Shown: positions 42,971-53,406, counted from the stretch's first letter. The stretch is 64,000 nt of DNA from Fluctibacter corallii (GCF_025751585.1 NZ_JAOWKX010000002.1:215564-279563), one strand, 5' to 3'. A program made the numbers and translations. Notes: generated by a model from the letters alone, not told the origin.

Positions 42971-43022
42971 ATGCGCCGCGTTTAAAAGCGAAAAGATTAT
43001 TAAATAAATCAAAGGATAAATA

Positions 43023-45146
43023 GTGACTCCTATTACTAAAACTTTTCAGTATGGTCAGCATACTGTCACTTTGGAAACAGGTGTAATTGCACGTCAAGCG
43101 ACTGCAGCAGTAATGGCAAGTATGGACGACACGTCTGTGCTTGTTACCGTCGTTGGCAAGAAAGAAGCAAAGCCTGATCAGGATTTCTTTCCTCTAACAG
43201 TAAATTATCAGGAAAAAGCATACGCTGCGGGTAAAATCCCTGGTGGCTTCTTCAAGCGCGAAGGACGTCCTTCTGAGGGCGAGACGCTTATCGCTCGCTT
43301 GATTGACCGTCCAATCCGCCCACTTTTCCCTGAAGGATTCAAAAACGAAGTTCAAGTTGTTATTACTGTGGTATCTGCAAACCCAGAAATTCCAACTGAC
43401 ATTATTTCTATGATTGGTACGTCTGCGGCACTAGCTATTTCAGGCATTCCATTCAATGGCCCAATTGGCGCAGCGCGTGTAGGTTACAAAGACGGCCAGT
43501 ATCTTCTTAACACACGTGCGTCAGAGCAAGAAACCAGTCAACTTGATTTGGTTGTTGCAGGTACTGAAAGCGCGGTACTGATGGTAGAGTCAGAAGCAGA
43601 AGTGCTTTCCGAAGACGTTATGCTAGGTGCGGTTATGTTCGGTCACGAGCAAAGCCAAGCTGTTGTTAATGCTGTTAATGAATTTGCAGGAATGGTTGGC
43701 ACTGAGAAGTGGGACTGGTCACCTGAAGCTGAAAATACAACGCTGAAGGACAAAGTTAAAGCCCTTGCTGAAGCAGACATGACAGCTGCATATCAAATAT
43801 CTGATAAGCTGGCGCGTAAAGAAGCAGTAGAAGCGGCAACGTCAAAAGCGTTAGACGCGATTCTTGCTGAAAATGAAGAGCAAGAAGAAAAAGAAGTATT
43901 GGACTTACTTCACGATCTTGAAAGCGACGTTGTGCGTTCTCGTATTCTAGCGGGTGAGCCACGTATTGATGGTCGTGAACCAGATATGATTCGTGCGCTA
44001 GACGTAGCCACAGGGATTCTTCCTCGTACACACGGTTCTGCCCTTTTCACTCGTGGTGAAACGCAGGCACTTGTTGCTGCTACCTTGGGTACAGAGCGTG
44101 ACGCACAAATGATTGATGAACTCAGTGGCACAACTAATAGCCGCTTCATGTTGCACTACAACTTCCCTCCATACTGTGTAGGTGAAACGGGCATGATTGG
44201 CTCACCTAAGCGTCGTGAAATTGGTCACGGTCGCTTAGCTAAGCGTGGTATTCAAGCGGTTATGCCGTCTATGGAAGAATTCCCGTATGTTGTGCGTGTT
44301 GTTTCAGAGATCACAGAATCTAACGGTTCTTCATCTATGGCGTCTGTTTGTGGTACATCACTTGCGCTGATGGATGCAGGTGTTCCAATCAAAGCATCTG
44401 TTGCAGGTATCGCAATGGGCTTGGTGAAGAGCGATGACAATTTTGTTGTTCTGTCTGATATTCTGGGTGATGAAGATCACTTGGGTGATATGGACTTTAA
44501 AGTAGCGGGTACAACAAACGGTATCACAGCGCTTCAAATGGACATCAAAATTGAAGGTATCACGCAAGAAATCATGCAAATCGCGCTGAAACAAGCAAAA
44601 GAAGCTCGTTTGCATATCTTGGGCGTAATGGACCAGGCAATCAATACTCACCGTGAAGAGTTGTCTGACTTTGCACCACGTATTTATACGTTGAAGATTG
44701 ACCAAGACAAGATTCGTGATGTTATCGGTAAAGGTGGCGCTATGATTCGTCAGATCACTGAAGAATCAGAAACAAACATCGAAATTGAAGATGACGGTAC
44801 GATCAAGATTTTTGCAACTGAATTAGCAAAAGCTGAAATTGCAATTGCGAAAATCGAAAGCGTAACGGCTGAAATCGAAGTCGGTAAAACCTACAACGGT
44901 AAAGTAACACGTATTGTAGATTTTGGTGCATTTGTAGAAGTTCTGCCGGGTAAAGAAGGCTTGGTACACATTTCTCAAATCTCTCACGAGCGTGTGAATA
45001 AGGTGTCTGATTACCTATCTGAAGGCCAAATGGTTGACGTGAAAGTAATGGAAATTGACCGTCAAAACCGCGTCCGTTTGAGCATCAAAGAACTACTTGA
45101 AAAGCCAAAAGCAGAAGAGAAGTCTGAAGAATCTCAAGGTGAATAA
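43023..45146 (+). CDS. pnp: Polyribonucleotide nucleotidyltransferase (PNPase)
   Basis: Trimeric phosphorolytic 3'-5' exoribonuclease, part of the RNA degradosome in E. coli. The 707-residue product starts at GTG preceded by AAAGGA. Order: first RNase PH domain (1-140), helical linker (230-290), second RNase PH domain (310-540) with the catalytic region [15 protein letters not shown] and [16 protein letters not shown], a KH domain with [12 protein letters not shown] near 565, and an S1 domain starting near 620 ([16 protein letters not shown]). A terminator follows at once. Confidence 0.98.
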   Translation: MTPITKTFQYGQHTVTLETGVIARQATAAVMASMDDTSVLVTVVGKKEAKPDQDFFPLTVNYQEKAYAAGKIPGGFFKREGRPSEGETLIARLIDRPIRPLFPEGFKNEVQVVITVVSANPEIPTDIISMIGTSAALAISGIPFNGPIGAARVGYKDGQYLLNTRASEQETSQLDLVVAGTESAVLMVESEAEVLSEDVMLGAVMFGHEQSQAVVNAVNEFAGMVGTEKWDWSPEAENTTLKDKVKALAEADMTAAYQISDKLARKEAVEAATSKALDAILAENEEQEEKEVLDLLHDLESDVVRSRILAGEPRIDGREPDMIRALDVATGILPRTHGSALFTRGETQALVAATLGTERDAQMIDELSGTTNSRFMLHYNFPPYCVGETGMIGSPKRREIGHGRLAKRGIQAVMPSMEEFPYVVRVVSEITESNGSSSMASVCGTSLALMDAGVPIKASVAGIAMGLVKSDDNFVVLSDILGDEDHLGDMDFKVAGTTNGITALQMDIKIEGITQEIMQIALKQAKEARLHILGVMDQAINTHREELSDFAPRIYTLKIDQDKIRDVIGKGGAMIRQITEESETNIEIEDDGTIKIFATELAKAEIAIAKIESVTAEIEVGKTYNGKVTRIVDFGAFVEVLPGKEGLVHISQISHERVNKVSDYLSEGQMVDVKVMEIDRQNRVRLSIKELLEKPKAEEKSEESQGE

Positions 45147-45163
45147 TCACCTCGGTGTATTAT

Positions 45164-45189
45164 AAAAGGGAGCAGTCGCTCCCTTTTTT
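45164..45189 (+). terminator. Intrinsic terminator of pnp
   Basis: AAAAGGGAGC, loop AGTC, GCTCCCTTTT and further T residues, 18 bases after the pnp stop codon. Confidence 0.92.
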
Positions 45190-45207
45190 CTTTTAAGGAG
45201 ACACATA

Positions 45208-45504
45208 ATGGATAACGCAAAAAAAACAGAAATTGAAGCTGCTGTATTTAGACGCTTACTTGCTCATCTTGATAATAATAAAGACGTGCAAAATATAGAC
45301 CTAATGATTCTCGCTGACTTTTGCCGCAATTGTTTAGGTAAGTGGTATGCCGCAGAAGCAAAGGAAAGGGGAGAAGACGTGTCATATGAAGAGGCCAGAG
45401 AAGTGATTTATGGCATGCCGTACAGTGAATGGAAAGACAAATTCCAGAAACCAGCGACACCCGAGCAAATGGCAGCATTTGAAGCAAAGCAAAAAAAATC
45501 TTAA
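45208..45504 (+). CDS. DUF1244 family protein
   Basis: Small cytoplasmic protein of 98 residues from the widespread proteobacterial DUF1244 family. The conserved LADFCRNCLGKWY core (CxxC at about 36-39) and YEEAREVIYGMPYSEWKDKFQ are plainly recognisable. The two Cys might bind metal, but this is not shown. AAGGAG sits before the ATG at good spacing. Function unknown. It stands between the pnp terminator and a diguanylate cyclase. Confidence 0.9.
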   Translation: MDNAKKTEIEAAVFRRLLAHLDNNKDVQNIDLMILADFCRNCLGKWYAAEAKERGEDVSYEEAREVIYGMPYSEWKDKFQKPATPEQMAAFEAKQKKS

Positions 45505-45638
45505 CTTATTGAATCATCTGCGCTGCAATACTCGCCTACTTTGTAGCGCATTCCTTCCTTTATCTGAATCACTTAGCCACAAAAATTATAGTTTCCGCAT
45601 ATACTTTTAAAACGTCGTGACTGCGTAAAGGCTAAGTA

Positions 45639-47240
45639 GTGAAAACCCAAGTATCGGTAGAACATAAAGTCGTGTTCGTGCATATGATGTTCGTTCTCAT
45701 TGTTTTGTTTGTTATTTTGGTGGTTCGCTATCTATGGACGTTGCCGCAGCTAAAAGCTGTCGAGCGTCTGGCCAATGAAAAAGACTTGGCGCGCGTGCAT
45801 AACGTAATCGAGAATCGAGTAGATGAACTTGCCGTTATGACGTACGACTATGCCGTTTGGGATGACAGTTATGCATTTGTTAGTGATAAAGTTGAAGACT
45901 ATATCGACACCAATTTTATTCCCGAAACATACGAGAGCTTGCGCCTCAGTGGTGTTTACATATTCAATATGGAAAAAGAGCTAGTATGGGGGGAAGGTTT
46001 TGACAGAGAAAGCACTAATACCGTTGCGTTTCCCTATTTTGTTAATATAGATAACCCTTTTCTAGATAAAATTATCACTCAGTCCGACGAGCGCAAAGCC
46101 AATAAGTTCGACAATATTGTACGACGAGGCATTATTTATGTCGGAAACAAACCTTTTGTGTTTGCCGCTTCTTCTATCTTACCCAGCACTGGGGTGGGGA
46201 TTCCAAGAGGCACCATGCTTTTTGTCAGTCAAATTCTGCACCAGGATGAAGTGAGGCTATCTGATTTGGCGGCCATCGATCTTGAGTTTATTTGGCCATC
46301 AGAGCATGAATATGAAAGGCTGCTTTCATTGCTCAATACCGAGGAAATCATTTCACCAGATGCTATGGATGGGTATTTGGTGAACGTGCTCTATACCCGC
46401 GATAACCGTACGCCTTACTTTGTTAGATTCGAGGCTACTAAATGGCCTTATGCGAACTCTCTTTTTGATGTGTCTATACTGATTGCCATACTATTCGCAT
46501 TTGTTAGTACAGCATTGCTGTATTGGTTCGTGCATGTGAAATTGATAAGACCCATTAAGCGTTGGCAAGAAAAAATGCGAGAAATCGTTTCAACGGGGGA
46601 TTTTTCATTGCGATTTGACACTGAACAAGGGAAGGAGATCACTGAAATAAGTCGCTCCTTCAATCACCTGATGGCTTACGTAGCAGAAAATGAACGGTTG
46701 ATTTCAGAAAAAAATAAACTACTGTCGGAAATTAGCGAGCGTGATAGTTTAACCAAGTTATACAACCGAAGGTATTTTGATCATCAACTGGCACGATACA
46801 TAGAAAACAACCACATACACTCTCCATTCTGTGTGTCATTAATTGATATTGATTATTTCAAATTGTTTAACGATAACTATGGTCACCTTGAAGGAGATCG
46901 GGTGCTTAAAACCATTTCAAAAATCTTGATGGACAATACCAAGCGTGTCAGTGATGTGTTAGCGCGCTATGGTGGCGAAGAATTTATTGTTTTGCTGAAA
47001 GATACCTCGCTTGATGAGGGTATGACCGTGATCAATACACTGTGTAAACGCGTATTTGATGCTGCGATTGTGCACGAATTTAGCCCATTGAAACGCGTGA
47101 CCATTAGCGCAGGTGTAGCCTGCTCAAGCTCACTCAATAAAGCGGAATTGGCGGAAGAACGCTTAATTAATAGAGCGGACAACGCACTGTATGAAGCCAA
47201 GCGTAGCGGTAAAAACTGTGTGGTGAATGCGAGTGGTTAG
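45639..47240 (+). CDS. Membrane diguanylate cyclase with CHASE4, HAMP and GGDEF domains
   Basis: Inner-membrane enzyme expected to make cyclic di-GMP in response to a periplasmic signal. The 533-residue product has a transmembrane helix at about 13-31, a periplasmic CHASE4-type sensor (about 45-270, with YDYAVWDDSYAFV), a second helix (275-298), HAMP (300-350) and GGDEF (about 365-530). The active site is GGEEF (445-449), so catalysis is likely. The RxxD inhibitory site is RVSD (436-439), five residues upstream, so product inhibition is likely. The GTG start has AAGG 6 bases before it. Ligand unknown. Confidence 0.93.
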   Translation: MKTQVSVEHKVVFVHMMFVLIVLFVILVVRYLWTLPQLKAVERLANEKDLARVHNVIENRVDELAVMTYDYAVWDDSYAFVSDKVEDYIDTNFIPETYESLRLSGVYIFNMEKELVWGEGFDRESTNTVAFPYFVNIDNPFLDKIITQSDERKANKFDNIVRRGIIYVGNKPFVFAASSILPSTGVGIPRGTMLFVSQILHQDEVRLSDLAAIDLEFIWPSEHEYERLLSLLNTEEIISPDAMDGYLVNVLYTRDNRTPYFVRFEATKWPYANSLFDVSILIAILFAFVSTALLYWFVHVKLIRPIKRWQEKMREIVSTGDFSLRFDTEQGKEITEISRSFNHLMAYVAENERLISEKNKLLSEISERDSLTKLYNRRYFDHQLARYIENNHIHSPFCVSLIDIDYFKLFNDNYGHLEGDRVLKTISKILMDNTKRVSDVLARYGGEEFIVLLKDTSLDEGMTVINTLCKRVFDAAIVHEFSPLKRVTISAGVACSSSLNKAELAEERLINRADNALYEAKRSGKNCVVNASG

Positions 47241-47390
47241 ATTTTTCTACGTACCCAAAGTGATTGCTTGATATCAACAACGAAGCGAAAATGTCTACGG
47301 ATTTGCCAAATTTGCCGTAGTTTAAAGCGAGATGAGAAGTGCTTTCGCTTATGTGAATATTGAGGTGGCGATATTGTTAAGAATGGAGTC

Positions 47391-48626
47391 TTACTGATAT
47401 CTCGTTGCTAACTTCCTGCTGATTTTATATTTGTCCCAATTGAATTCTTGCAAAAAGTCACGCGCGGCTTCTAATCCTTTGATAAATAAGTCTAGTTTGT
47501 CTGATTCAGAAAGCTCGAAGTTGAGCCAGAAATGGTGCCCAGTATTAATCTCTTTGACTAATTGTTTAAAGTCAGAATTGTTGCGGATATATTCTGAATC
47601 GGAATCAAATCGCATTACGTTAATCATTGCTGCGCTGATAGAAAGTGGCCCTTCAATTTTCCTCGGCGCGTCCCTGTCTACGCCTAACTTGACTCCAAAC
47701 GTTGGCATTTTAGGTATGCCTGCCTTAACGTGAAAAAGATTAACGGGAAAATTGGATACAATGCCACCATCTACAAAAATGGCTTCTTCTGGAATTTTCC
47801 CCAAATAGCCTAACTTCCGCCATTTTTTAATTGAAACGTCTGACTTTGGTAGTGATTTTACGCGAAACGGCCTAAAAAAGAAGGGTACAGACATAGAGGC
47901 TCTGGCGAAATCTGCTGGGTTAGCTTCATCTAGGACTTTATAAATAAGCGCACCGTCCCGCTCGGGTAATACCACCTTGGTTGTGGTAGTAAGCTCGGCA
48001 CTGACAATTTTTAGTTTGGGAGAAAATTCTGTTTCAGTTAATGGTTGCGAATCCTCACCCTTAGGGGCGTAAACTAAACCTGATGGTAAGCGCCGCATAC
48101 GGTATTTTAAGAATCGCCATGAATCAACAGAGTGGGCCTTGAGAATGTTTGTCAGCCAACGATGGAATTGCTCGCCAGGATGAAAGCCAATATGAAACAA
48201 TAGACTTGGCACAACACCTAACCAAGAGACCCATTTGAGGCGACTCTTCCGTAAAAACGTTTTAACAAAAAATTTTGCGGGCCACCCGCCATCTTGAAAT
48301 TTAGTCATGGGCATATTTGCGAGGTAGTCTAACATACGCTCGCTAGTACGTTCGTTTGGTGTTCCCAATGCTTGCAACAATAGCGCATTGATTGCCCCTG
48401 CGGATGTTCCGCCAGTGGAGCGAAATCGAATGCCTGCTTCTTCTAAGCCGTAAGTGTAACCCACTAATGCTATGCCGAGAACGCCGCCTCCTTCCATAAC
48501 AATATCAATGTACTGATTACCCTCTTTGTCGATGACATCGGAAAAACGTTTATCTCTCGCCATGTCGTTAATTTCTGACACAAGCTCGCAAACACGAGGA
48601 TGGTGTATAAACGTCGATGTTTTCAC
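47391..48626 (-). CDS. Patatin-like phospholipase
   Basis: Lipid acyl hydrolase of 411 residues using a Ser-Asp dyad. The oxyanion loop is GGGVLG (46-51), the nucleophile elbow GTSAG places Ser75, and the Asp is D286 in VDGG. No signal peptide or transmembrane segment is evident, so it is probably cytoplasmic or peripherally membrane-bound; a hydrophobic stretch near 133-147 (WVSWLGVVPSLLF) may touch lipid. Some patatins act as effectors in CBASS anti-phage systems, but no nucleotide cyclase of that type lies next to it. It sits between two diguanylate cyclases. Substrate unknown. Confidence 0.88.
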   Translation of the reverse strand: MKTSTFIHHPRVCELVSEINDMARDKRFSDVIDKEGNQYIDIVMEGGGVLGIALVGYTYGLEEAGIRFRSTGGTSAGAINALLLQALGTPNERTSERMLDYLANMPMTKFQDGGWPAKFFVKTFLRKSRLKWVSWLGVVPSLLFHIGFHPGEQFHRWLTNILKAHSVDSWRFLKYRMRRLPSGLVYAPKGEDSQPLTETEFSPKLKIVSAELTTTTKVVLPERDGALIYKVLDEANPADFARASMSVPFFFRPFRVKSLPKSDVSIKKWRKLGYLGKIPEEAIFVDGGIVSNFPVNLFHVKAGIPKMPTFGVKLGVDRDAPRKIEGPLSISAAMINVMRFDSDSEYIRNNSDFKQLVKEINTGHHFWLNFELSESDKLDLFIKGLEAARDFLQEFNWDKYKISRKLATRYQ

Positions 48627-48790
48627 TATGTGATCGCAGTTAGCTTCCTATAATTTAGTAAGTATGCGTGTCAATATCAGGATATTCAATATCTTAAAAT
48701 AGCAATGTAGAAGGGCGGCGCTTTGCGTATCGGGAGAGAAAAACCCAATGAAAGATGCAATTCATAAGGTATGGCTTATTACGCTTTGAG

Positions 48791-48811
48791 GTGATGCGTG
48801 ATGCGTGATGC
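48791..48811. repeat. Short tandem repeat GTGATGC x3
   Basis: Three perfect copies of the 7-base unit GTGATGC, then GATG, in the gap between the patatin gene promoter side and the second cyclase. The gap 48627-48855 holds no gene. Confidence 0.7.
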
Positions 48812-48821
48812 GATGTTTTAA

Positions 48822-48840
48822 TGGCGGGTATTTCCCGCCA
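48822..48840 (-). terminator. Hairpin after the 7TMR-DISM diguanylate cyclase
   Basis: TGGCGGG / CCCGCCA around a TATTT loop, 15 bases past the stop codon on the minus strand. It is followed there by ATTAAAAC, a poor T-run, so termination may be weak. Confidence 0.55.
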
Positions 48841-48855
48841 CCGATAATTTAAATA

Positions 48856-50679
48856 TTACCCTAGTTCAGTTTCGTCAGCTTCTTCCGTGCTGACGACAAC
48901 ACGGTTTCTTCCGTTGCGCTTCGCTTGATATAAAGCTCGGTCCGCGAGGGTGAGCAGTTCATCAATGACCATGCCTTTTTCAACGTGGGCAATACCAATA
49001 CTGGTCGTGAATTTCACTGGGCCAAGCGGGGTTTCAATGTGTAATCTGGCCACTTCTTCACGAAGTCGCTCCGCCAACAACTGGGTGTTTTCAGGTGTAT
49101 CGCACACAAGTAGAGAGAACTCTTCGCCACCGAGACGGCCGAATATATCTGACTCTCTAATTTTTGCCTGAATGGTTTTTGCAAACAGTTTAAGTGCATC
49201 GTCGCCAATTTTATGCCCATAGGTGTCATTGATTGATTTAAAATTGTCTATGTCGAACATGAGCAAACTAAATGAATGGCTTCGCTTACGAGATTCCGCC
49301 AATAGGCGAGATGATTCGTCAAAGAAACTACGCCGATTACGAGTACCTGTGAGTGAATCTGTTCTGGCTTCGACTTCAGCTTTTGATTTTGCTTTCAACA
49401 AGTCACGGGTTCGATCAAGAACCAGCTCCTCTAGTTCATTTTTAGAGCGTTCAAGTTGCATTGTATATTTGAGCTCGGCTTCATCTTTCTGCTTATGAAG
49501 GCGGTTTATTTTCATTCCCATCGCAAACAAAATAACTACCATCTCGGTAAATGAAGCAAAAGGCGGCCAGTAGTAATAAAAGAAATTGTGCTCAACAAAG
49601 CCCAAATCTCGAAGTGCCTGAACAAATAGCCCCGCGACTAAAAATGTCCATGCGGCAGCAAACACTGCTGCTTCTTTCGAACCTTGATACCAACGAACAA
49701 GCGCAGCAATAGAGACGACTGGATATAACAGTAGCGCAAGGGTAATTGAAATCACAGACAGTGTAGTGAGCTTGAAAATGGCAGAGGTGAGCAAAAATAG
49801 CGCATTTCCCATCATAAAGAGCAAAATAGCGTCAAGGCGAGGCGTATATTTCGCTGTCTGCAAAAACAGGCGAGCGAAGAACAAGCCGCATAAAATAGAG
49901 GTTGCACCGCTCATAGACATATAGCTCCAATGGAACTTATCTGGCAAAACAAACTGATGAGTAAAGCCCATCACGGTCGCCCATACGGCAATTTTTGATA
50001 GTGCATAGACGCTATAGGCAAAAAAGATTTTTTCTTTACTGGCAATGCCGCCTGCAAAGGCAAACATTGACATTAGGAAGAAGCCCCCAATAAGAAAAGC
50101 GAACCCACTCGTTTCTACGGTTTGAGATTCTCTTAAATTATAGGGTGTCCAAATGCGCATATCTGGAAATACGAAACCCATTCCATCTGATTTAAATTTA
50201 ACTAAGAATTCATGGGTTTCTTTTGGTAGAAGTGTCACTTCAAATATAAACCGGTGGTGGGGTAATGAGCGCTCGCTAAACGGCCGATCTAAGCCTAGAT
50301 TCGCTAGTAAGTTGAAGCCCTCATTTTCAGCGTGCATTTCAAAGGCTTCTAGACCAATGAGCTGATGGTCGACGTATTCAATGTGCAATGTGATAGGATA
50401 ATCTTGCACATTTTTTAGCTTGAACCATGACCAAATCGCACCCGGTTTTAGGCCAGTTGAACCCATTGAGTTGAGCGGAATAAATAACCCTTCTTTAGTT
50501 TTTTTAGCGACTTCGTCAACGTTCACTTGACTACTCGCATCATACCAAAGCAGATACTTCTCCGTCATTCGTTTACCGTTTTCATCTCCTTGAACCGGAA
50601 TCGTATCTACTGCCAAAGCATTGCTGCCTGCGATTAGCAAGCAGATCAATAGCAGAGATTGTAAAGCGATTTTAAGCAT
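48856..50679 (-). CDS. 7TMR-DISM diguanylate cyclase
   Basis: Membrane cyclic di-GMP synthase with a carbohydrate-binding-like sensor. The start chosen gives 607 residues opening with a signal peptide (about 1-23, ending NALA); the open frame extends 40 codons upstream without family character. Order: periplasmic 7TMR-DISMED2 domain (35-165), seven transmembrane helices (about 180-400), a coiled-coil linker (410-450), GGDEF domain (455-600). The active site is GGEEF in GRLGGEEF, and the inhibitory site RESD lies five residues before it. Ligand unknown. Divergent from the RoxA-like operon. Confidence 0.93.
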   Translation of the reverse strand: MLKIALQSLLLICLLIAGSNALAVDTIPVQGDENGKRMTEKYLLWYDASSQVNVDEVAKKTKEGLFIPLNSMGSTGLKPGAIWSWFKLKNVQDYPITLHIEYVDHQLIGLEAFEMHAENEGFNLLANLGLDRPFSERSLPHHRFIFEVTLLPKETHEFLVKFKSDGMGFVFPDMRIWTPYNLRESQTVETSGFAFLIGGFFLMSMFAFAGGIASKEKIFFAYSVYALSKIAVWATVMGFTHQFVLPDKFHWSYMSMSGATSILCGLFFARLFLQTAKYTPRLDAILLFMMGNALFLLTSAIFKLTTLSVISITLALLLYPVVSIAALVRWYQGSKEAAVFAAAWTFLVAGLFVQALRDLGFVEHNFFYYYWPPFASFTEMVVILFAMGMKINRLHKQKDEAELKYTMQLERSKNELEELVLDRTRDLLKAKSKAEVEARTDSLTGTRNRRSFFDESSRLLAESRKRSHSFSLLMFDIDNFKSINDTYGHKIGDDALKLFAKTIQAKIRESDIFGRLGGEEFSLLVCDTPENTQLLAERLREEVARLHIETPLGPVKFTTSIGIAHVEKGMVIDELLTLADRALYQAKRNGRNRVVVSTEEADETELG

Positions 50680-51270
50680 ATTAAACGTATAGCGTTCCAG
50701 CACTCTCTTTTGACAAGAGGTTGCTGCTATGGATAGTTCTGATTCAAACATCTTAATTCTTGTTATGTTTTTTGAATACCAACAGCTTTGTTCACTCAAT
50801 TAAAGGGTATGAGTGCAGCTATTTTTCTTCCCAACCTTGTAGCCGCCTTAGCGTACTATAATTACACTCAATTAGCATCAAAACCGTGTATTTTTTTGCA
50901 TACACAAGACGGTGATTCAGTTGCGTATGGTTTGATTAAGTGTTGGCGAGAGAGGGCGAAGCATGAGGTCACCTTTAAATTGGTATAGAGATCAGTACCT
51001 ATTGGTAGAACGGTAATTTCAAGAACGCAGGACGAAGAATGTATTTAATTTCATCAATAAGGTAGTAAATTCATATGCTTACGCTTGTTTTAAATGCAAG
51101 CCAACTAATTTTATTGTAACGTTTATAATTAGGTTGGCTACTGGCCAATGAGGAACATGTTTCGAGTTATTAGCGGATAATAAGTTCGTAAGAACGCTAA
51201 AGTTATACTGGTACGAGACGAAAACCAATACGCGCGACAAGCAGAAAAACAATAAAGCAAAGGAACCAAA
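50680..51270. other. Divergent promoter region (cyclase / RoxA-like operon)
   Basis: About 590 bases without a credible gene. A perfect TATAAT occurs at 50857-50862 and TATACT at 51204-51209 on the plus strand, both possible -10 elements for the RoxA-like gene, neither with a good -35. The gene itself has AAAGGA 6 bases before its ATG. An open frame of 66 codons at 50788-50988 shows no family resemblance. Confidence 0.4.
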
Positions 51271-53406
51271 ATGGGATTTTTTAGGCGACTGATCGATTTG
51301 ATGCTCGATATACTCGATGCAGTATTTCATGTCATAAGACGCTTTATCAGAGGTATTTTCAACTGGGTTAAAGGGTTGATTAAAGCGCTTCACAATTTAT
51401 GGTGCGCACTTGGCCCTAAATGGCTACGCGTCGTCTTCGTGCTACTTATTGTATTTATTGGCGGATTCTTCTTTTTAAGGGGTGTATTAGCGCCTAACAT
51501 AACGCACGAAAATATCTATCAAGTTCATTATCTTAATGAAGGCTGGACAGATGAAGACCGACAACGCTATTACTATACTCCGCAGGGAACCGAACTATTA
51601 GGTTTGCAATACAGCTGGTTTGTTAATCTTGAGCAACCGTTATCCCGAGAACAATTGGCATCTGAAGAGAACATGCGAGGGTGGGGATTTATTATGTCCC
51701 CAAGTCAGCAACCTACGAAACATAATCCGGGTAATTTGCCGGTAGGTTTTACCTATCATTATGATCATCAATCTCGTCTGAATCTGGATTTGGGATGTGC
51801 AATGTGTCATACGGGCGAGTTACATTACAAAGGGACGGCGCTTCGTGTAGATGGCGGACAGTCTATGCAAAGTGTTCCTACGCTAGGTAAGGGAGAATTC
51901 ATTGTTACCTTGGCTGCGGCAGCCTTTGAAACCTACTACAACCCATTCAAATGGGATCGCTTTGCCACACGGGTTGTTGGCGACAACAATGAAGATGAAC
52001 GTGATACATTGCGTGACGAATTTTCAGGTTTCTTAACCCACATCAAGGACTTCGTAAAAGGGCCAGGCGCACATTCGTTATACCCTGTTACAGAGGGGCG
52101 AGGCAGAACCGATGCGGTAGGCCGAATTGGCAACGTTGTATTTGGGTATGACATTGATGTACCTGAAAACTACAAAGTCGCTGATGCGCCAGCTAGCTAT
52201 CCTTTCCTTTGGGACATTTGGCGATTCGATTGGGTGCAGTACACAGGGTTCACCAATCAGGCAATGGCGCGAAATGTTGGTGAAAGCTTAGGCGTTTTAG
52301 CACCTGTCAAATTATTGGATGAAAACGGCAACATTCGAAAACCAGAAGATATTGAAGATGAAGTGATCAACCTCGATGGTATGTTTTGTGTAGAGGGCGT
52401 GTTGCGAAAACTGAAGCCGCCCAAATGGCCTGAAGATATTTTGGGTAAGGTGAATATCGAAAGTGCAAAACGAGGAAAGACGCTATTTGCTGATCAATGT
52501 CAGTTCTGCCACGGCCCACATGAGAGTAATTCCTACCAGTGGGAGCTGGCAACGGGACCAGATCAACATCCAGATGGGCAACATAATGTTAACTATCAGT
52601 GGGATCTCGATGGTGTAGTGACAGATGTTGATGGGAAAAAGGTCAGACAAGATTTTAGAGAGCGTATATGGTCCGTGCCTTGGATCTCAACCGATGTGAT
52701 TGGCACTGACTCTAAACTTGCCGATAACTATATGGATAACTTGTATGACGCGTCAAAATTGACGGGTGAGGACACGAAAGTCAATGCGGGTGACGGACTT
52801 CAGTTATTACTGAATGTGCTTATTCCGCAAATGTATGAAAATCGTAACATACAAGCGGGTGAGGAAATTGCACTTTATGATGGCCTCAATGTGCCGTTTA
52901 GAATTCAAAATCATCGAGCATACAAAGCGCGCCCTTTGCATGGCGTATGGGCAACGCCACCGTTTTTGCATAATGGCTCTGTTCCCACCATTTACGATTT
53001 ACTTTCCCCATTGCGCGCGCGCCCAAGCACGTTCTATGTTGGAAATCGTGAGTACAATCCTCAGCGATTGGGTTATATCACCAAAAAAACCGCCGGTGCT
53101 TTCAAAACGGATACCACGATTGCGGGTAATCATAATACTGGGCATTTATTTACAGACGTAGATATGAAAGGCCGCATCGGGCGTCTATTAACAGAGCGTG
53201 AGCGTTATGATTTGATGGAATACCTGAAAGTGATGGGCAATCCAGACTTTACTGAAAGGCTAGGGGGAGATCCGCAAAATTGGTCTTTGTATAAAGAAGG
53301 TTTGCCTGAAAAAATGATGGATGATGCGTGTTATAACTCTGCGCCAGAAGCGTACAACCAATATAAAAAGAATTTAGCCTTGGTGGGTTCAGGGAGTGAT
53401 AGATAA
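51271..53406 (+). CDS. RoxA-like diheme c-type cytochrome (possible dioxygenase)
   Basis: Periplasmic protein of 711 residues held by one transmembrane anchor (about 51-73) after a basic amphipathic N-terminal part. Two heme c sites are CAMCH (C176, C179, H180) and CQFCH (C410, C413, H414). The segment GVWATPPFLHNGSVPT near 560 is characteristic of the RoxA/diheme peroxidase-like group. Known members include rubber oxygenases RoxA/RoxB and the Pseudomonas aeruginosa fatty-acid dioxygenase 10S-DOX and diol synthase. The true substrate cannot be read from sequence; oxygenation of unsaturated lipids is plausible, peroxidase activity an alternative. Its stop codon overlaps the next ATG (TAATG), so it is coupled to the catalase-related gene. 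Confidence 0.85.
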   Translation: MGFFRRLIDLMLDILDAVFHVIRRFIRGIFNWVKGLIKALHNLWCALGPKWLRVVFVLLIVFIGGFFFLRGVLAPNITHENIYQVHYLNEGWTDEDRQRYYYTPQGTELLGLQYSWFVNLEQPLSREQLASEENMRGWGFIMSPSQQPTKHNPGNLPVGFTYHYDHQSRLNLDLGCAMCHTGELHYKGTALRVDGGQSMQSVPTLGKGEFIVTLAAAAFETYYNPFKWDRFATRVVGDNNEDERDTLRDEFSGFLTHIKDFVKGPGAHSLYPVTEGRGRTDAVGRIGNVVFGYDIDVPENYKVADAPASYPFLWDIWRFDWVQYTGFTNQAMARNVGESLGVLAPVKLLDENGNIRKPEDIEDEVINLDGMFCVEGVLRKLKPPKWPEDILGKVNIESAKRGKTLFADQCQFCHGPHESNSYQWELATGPDQHPDGQHNVNYQWDLDGVVTDVDGKKVRQDFRERIWSVPWISTDVIGTDSKLADNYMDNLYDASKLTGEDTKVNAGDGLQLLLNVLIPQMYENRNIQAGEEIALYDGLNVPFRIQNHRAYKARPLHGVWATPPFLHNGSVPTIYDLLSPLRARPSTFYVGNREYNPQRLGYITKKTAGAFKTDTTIAGNHNTGHLFTDVDMKGRIGRLLTERERYDLMEYLKVMGNPDFTERLGGDPQNWSLYKEGLPEKMMDDACYNSAPEAYNQYKKNLALVGSGSDR

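Noticed and set aside
42779..43022. Possible rpsO remnant before pnp
   Set aside because: No frame resembles the conserved uS15 sequence; the stretch reads as a plain leader and promoter.
48791..48811. GTGATGC x3 as a CRISPR-like or phase-variation repeat
   Set aside because: Only three 7-base units, outside any gene; likely a chance slip-strand repeat.
47391..50679. CBASS or other nucleotide-triggered anti-phage system built on the patatin-like lipase
   Set aside because: No CD-NTase, HORMA or TRIP13-like gene is present; the neighbouring enzymes are ordinary GGDEF diguanylate cyclases.
50788..50988. 66-codon open frame upstream of the RoxA-like gene
   Set aside because: No recognisable domain, weak codon character, no clear ribosome binding site; treated as part of the promoter region.
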